Assembly: GCA_045590955.1 (NCBI GenBank)
Contig: JAZNSB010000034.1
Location: 1-7,870 of the forward strand
Reading direction: 5' to 3'
From: JAZNSB01 sp045590955
GTDB taxonomy: Bacteria; Pseudomonadota; Alphaproteobacteria; RF32; CAG-239
DNA length: 7,870 bases
The notes beneath the pieces are model-generated. The model did not search any database, was not told the origin of the DNA, and was given only the letters and a program-made list of their open reading frames with translations. Both the position numbers and the translations under genes were made by a program. This document shows, piece by piece, positions 5,563-7,870 of this stretch. The first letter of the stretch is position 1, and every line of letters begins with the position of its first letter.

Positions 5563-7263
5563 ATGTCAGAAATAACATCTTGGGTTTTTAATGAAGTAAC
5601 TACCATAACATTAAGTATTTTGGGTTGCCTATATCTTGTGTGTTTGTTTGCAGCAAAATTTGTAAAAAAAGAAGGTAATGATAAAAATGTTGCTTTTGGC
5701 TACAATACTTTGTTTTTAGCATTGGCCACAGACTATTTTTCTACCATGATTTCAGACTTTTCTGTTTCGGAAGACATGGTTCAATGGGTTGTTTTGGCCA
5801 GACTTTCTTTATTGGTTATTTCTTTTGTATTGTTGGTAGTTACCGGTTCTTATTTATCCGGAAACGGCACCCCTGATGACATGTTGGTATTAGGCCTTAC
5901 CCTTTCTGGTATAGCAGCCAGTGTATATTTTGTATTTTTTACCAATGATGCACAATTTGTCAGCAAAATGAGTCAATTATTCCCGCTTGTAGGATACGGC
6001 TTTGCATCTGTATTCTTGTCAAACAGATTAAAAAGTGAAAAAAATAGTGGATATAAACTGATATTTTTTACCTTTTGCCTGATTACAGTTTGGTATTTTT
6101 TAAAGTTTATTGCCGTGTTCAAATTTGTATATGATGCATGGTATGCATATATCATCATTTACTTTTTAATGATGATAAGCGTATTAACCATGACCATATC
6201 AGAAATTCACAAAAAGCTGGTAGATTTGCAGAAAGTTATCAAAGCAAACTCCGGTATGATAGAAAAAATTATCAAATCATCACCATTGCCGATTGTTATT
6301 GCCAAGCTTACCGACGATAATATCATATTGGCCAATACCAATGCAGTTAAGTTGTTCGGTTTTGATGAAAGTGATGTTTCAAATTACAGAATGAGAGATT
6401 TTTTTGCCGATTCTGATAATCGTCAACAAATGATAGAATTGCTGGAAAAAGAAAAAGAACTTCAAGATTTTGAAATTTTGATTAAAAAACCTGATACAGA
6501 CAGTCCGTTTTGGGTGTCTGCATCTGCAAGCATCATAGATTATAATTATGATATTGCCATATATATGACATTCCAAGACATTACAGAGAGAAAAAACAGA
6601 GAAATCACACTCAAAAACCAGGCTACAAGAGACCCGTTAACCTCACTGTATAATAGACGATTCTTTGAAGAAGAGGTTGTAAAAAGAATTGCCAATGCAA
6701 AAAACACCAATCAGCCTTATAGTGTGATGATGATAGACGCAGACTTCTTCAAAAAAGTAAACGATACCTACGGCCACAAAACCGGAGATAAGGTGCTTAT
6801 TGAACTTTCTGCGACTTGTGTTAAAGCCCTAAGAGATTGTGATATTGTTTCAAGGTATGGTGGAGAAGAATTTGTCATATTCTTAGAAGGTGTTGCATAT
6901 CCTAAAGCTGTTTTAGTGGCAGACAGATTAAGAGAAACCATTAGTCACATTGTTGTTCGTTCAGATAATGATGACGAGGTTAAGTTTACCGTAAGTATAG
7001 GTGTTTCTTCATCTGATGTTTCAGATAATGTTGATATGTTGATTAAAACAGCAGACGAAGCTCTATACAGAGCAAAACAAAACGGCAGAAACAGAGTAGA
7101 GCTTTTTGCCAAAAAGGATCTGGAACATTTTAATAAAAAACCGGCAGAACCGGAACATAATTCACACCACCCCATTTTTGATAAAGAAAAGCCCGAAGAG
7201 GTATCTTTGCTTGAAGGCGCAGAAATTGCTACCACACCTTCTGAAGGAGAAGAAGATAAATGA
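5563..7263 (+). CDS. Membrane-anchored PAS-GGDEF diguanylate cyclase with 7 transmembrane helices
   Basis: The 566-residue protein has seven predicted helices (about 13-33, 45-64, 73-97, 107-126, 137-153, 164-188, 193-212), a short helical linker (213-235), a PAS domain (about 230-345, ending DITERKNR) and a GGDEF domain (about 355-515). Catalytic features are intact: DPLTSLYNRR at 357-366, Mg-binding Asp 392 in MMIDADFFK, NDTYGH at 400-405 and the signature GGEEF at 433-437. RDCD at 424-427, five residues before GGEEF, is a complete inhibitory I-site (RxxD), so c-di-GMP feedback is expected. The enzyme should condense two GTP into c-di-GMP at the cytoplasmic face, with input from the membrane domain and the PAS pocket. 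The 51-residue tail (516-566) is Pro/Glu-rich and probably disordered. No EAL or HD-GYP domain is present. ATG 5563 has AGGGGA five bases upstream. It overlaps the next gene by ATGA. The signal sensed is unknown. Confidence 0.95.
   Translation: MSEITSWVFNEVTTITLSILGCLYLVCLFAAKFVKKEGNDKNVAFGYNTLFLALATDYFSTMISDFSVSEDMVQWVVLARLSLLVISFVLLVVTGSYLSGNGTPDDMLVLGLTLSGIAASVYFVFFTNDAQFVSKMSQLFPLVGYGFASVFLSNRLKSEKNSGYKLIFFTFCLITVWYFLKFIAVFKFVYDAWYAYIIIYFLMMISVLTMTISEIHKKLVDLQKVIKANSGMIEKIIKSSPLPIVIAKLTDDNIILANTNAVKLFGFDESDVSNYRMRDFFADSDNRQQMIELLEKEKELQDFEILIKKPDTDSPFWVSASASIIDYNYDIAIYMTFQDITERKNREITLKNQATRDPLTSLYNRRFFEEEVVKRIANAKNTNQPYSVMMIDADFFKKVNDTYGHKTGDKVLIELSATCVKALRDCDIVSRYGGEEFVIFLEGVAYPKAVLVADRLRETISHIVVRSDNDDEVKFTVSIGVSSSDVSDNVDMLIKTADEALYRAKQNGRNRVELFAKKDLEHFNKKPAEPEHNSHHPIFDKEKPEEVSLLEGAEIATTPSEGEEDK
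7244..7249 (+). promoter_or_regulatory. Shine-Dalgarno of the lipoprotein gene inside the diguanylate cyclase gene
   Basis: AAGGAG lies within the last codons of the upstream gene, 10 nt before ATG 7260. The spacing is a little long, and the ATGA start/stop overlap probably helps initiation by coupling. Confidence 0.5.
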
Positions 7264-7787
7264 GAAAATATATAATATTATCTTTGCTTACTACATTGCT
7301 GATTTGTGGATGCGCGCATCCCATGCTTACCATCAAAGACAGTGATAATACACAATGTGTTAAAGTAAACATGCGCAGAAGCAATTCTTATATGTATTAT
7401 CAAACGGTAACTGGCGGAGATTTTAAAATAGAGCTTGTAGGAGTTAGTTCATATTGCAGTTACAATCCGGTAAGCAATGTTAACAAAGCTGTTATTGAGC
7501 CGTTGTTTAAGATAACCAAAATGGGCAAAAGTTTAGAAAACAATGTTGATTTTCAGTTTTATACAGAAACCAAAAAAGGTCCGCCTGCCTATATTGGTAA
7601 ATGGCAACATTCAGCCAACTTTAAGTTAGACAAAGGTGCAATCAGTCAGTATTTTGACGGAACTCCCACAGAGGTTAGGATTCCTTTAGAAAATACGGCA
7701 GATTTTGAAATTGATTTAGGCCTTATATTAGGTAAAAAACAAAAAGATTTTAACAACAAAACATTTGACGTTATTGAGAAAAATTGA
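7260..7787 (+). CDS. Small putative lipoprotein of unknown function, coupled to the diguanylate cyclase
   Basis: The 175-residue protein starts MRKYIILSLLTTLL and has lipobox ICGC with the lipidated Cys at 18; Ala at +2 predicts sorting to the outer membrane under the E. coli rule. The mature part is rich in beta-type sequence (DFKIELVGVSSY, NVDFQFYTET, TEVRIPLENTADFEIDLGL), suggesting a small beta-sandwich. Cys 33 and Cys 66 could form a disulfide in the periplasm. The KKGPPAYIGKWQ stretch (105-116) and the 'DFEIDLGL...DFNNKTFDV' end (148-171, in outline) faintly recall small lipoproteins seen in other alphaproteobacteria, but I cannot name a family. Its ATG shares four bases (ATGA, 7260-7263) with the stop of the GGDEF gene, and its TGA shares one base with the next ATG. 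Production is therefore tied to the cyclase, though a direct functional link is inference. Confidence 0.85.
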   Translation: MRKYIILSLLTTLLICGCAHPMLTIKDSDNTQCVKVNMRRSNSYMYYQTVTGGDFKIELVGVSSYCSYNPVSNVNKAVIEPLFKITKMGKSLENNVDFQFYTETKKGPPAYIGKWQHSANFKLDKGAISQYFDGTPTEVRIPLENTADFEIDLGLILGKKQKDFNNKTFDVIEKN

Positions 7788-7870
7788 TGGATGAATGCCA
7801 TAAATCATGTGGAGGTTGCCCATTAAGAGGCTTAACTTTAGATGCATATAAAGAGCAAAAAGAAAATTCT
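7787..7870 (+). CDS. N-terminus of a cysteine-rich protein, cut by the window end
   Basis: An ATG at 7787-7789 overlaps the lipoprotein stop by one base (TGATG), and the frame stays open for 28 codons to the window end. The visible protein starts MDECHKSCGGCPLRGL, followed by a charged stretch. Cys 4, 8 and 11 form CX3CX2C, a spacing that can bind an iron-sulfur cluster (the radical SAM spacing) or a metal. A radical SAM core would normally have this motif after a beta strand and not at residue 4, so a small metal or Fe-S protein is equally likely. There is no strong Shine-Dalgarno (only a weak GAGA), so translation would depend on coupling. The tight overlap and open frame support a real gene; its function cannot be judged from this fragment. 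Confidence 0.6.
   Translation, partial: MDECHKSCGGCPLRGLTLDAYKEQKENS

Noticed and set aside
6945..7235. 96-codon minus-strand open frame
   Set aside because: It is antisense to the conserved GGDEF coding region and its serine/leucine-rich product is typical of a shadow frame.

Overview
The window looks like an AT-rich bacterial chromosome, roughly two thirds A+T by eye, most likely from an alphaproteobacterium. The taxonomic clues are a TPR protein (YfgM-like), bamB and der in one tight operon, a BamB N-terminus resembling alphaproteobacterial ones, and a Der whose first G4 box reads NKxE, a variant I associate with that class. Both the outer-membrane assembly lipoprotein and a Lol-type lipoprotein signal indicate a diderm cell. 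A gut or host-associated lineage is possible from the base composition, but this is only inference.

Layout: (1) 1-838 (+) is the 3' end of a GT-B/GT4 glycosyltransferase. (2) It converges on a four-gene operon on the minus strand, transcribed 5416->860: an uncharacterised four-helix membrane protein, a YfgM-like TPR protein, BamB and the ribosome-assembly GTPase Der. Gaps are only 9-13 bp, and the der Shine-Dalgarno overlaps the bamB stop codon. A short A/T-rich hairpin at 824-854 lies between the two convergent units. (3) A 146-bp divergent intergenic region (5417-5562) holds a good minus-strand promoter with an extended -10, a weaker plus-strand promoter, a 10-bp direct repeat and a near-match to the alphaproteobacterial CtrA box. 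(4) From 5563 a plus-strand operon encodes a 7-helix PAS-GGDEF diguanylate cyclase with intact active and inhibitory sites, then a small lipoprotein (ATGA overlap), then the first 28 codons of a cysteine-rich protein (TGATG overlap) that runs off the window.

How the genes work together: the minus operon is an envelope-biogenesis set. YfgM-like and BamB proteins support export and outer-membrane protein assembly, Der supports 50S assembly, and a membrane protein of unknown function leads the operon. The plus operon looks like a membrane-sensed c-di-GMP module translationally coupled to an envelope lipoprotein.

I found no RNA genes, mobile elements, CRISPR arrays or phage signatures. The less ordinary items are the uncharacterised duplicated membrane protein, the coupled diguanylate cyclase/lipoprotein/Cys-protein set, and the regulatory layout of the divergent region. 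None of them is clear evidence of a wholly new system.
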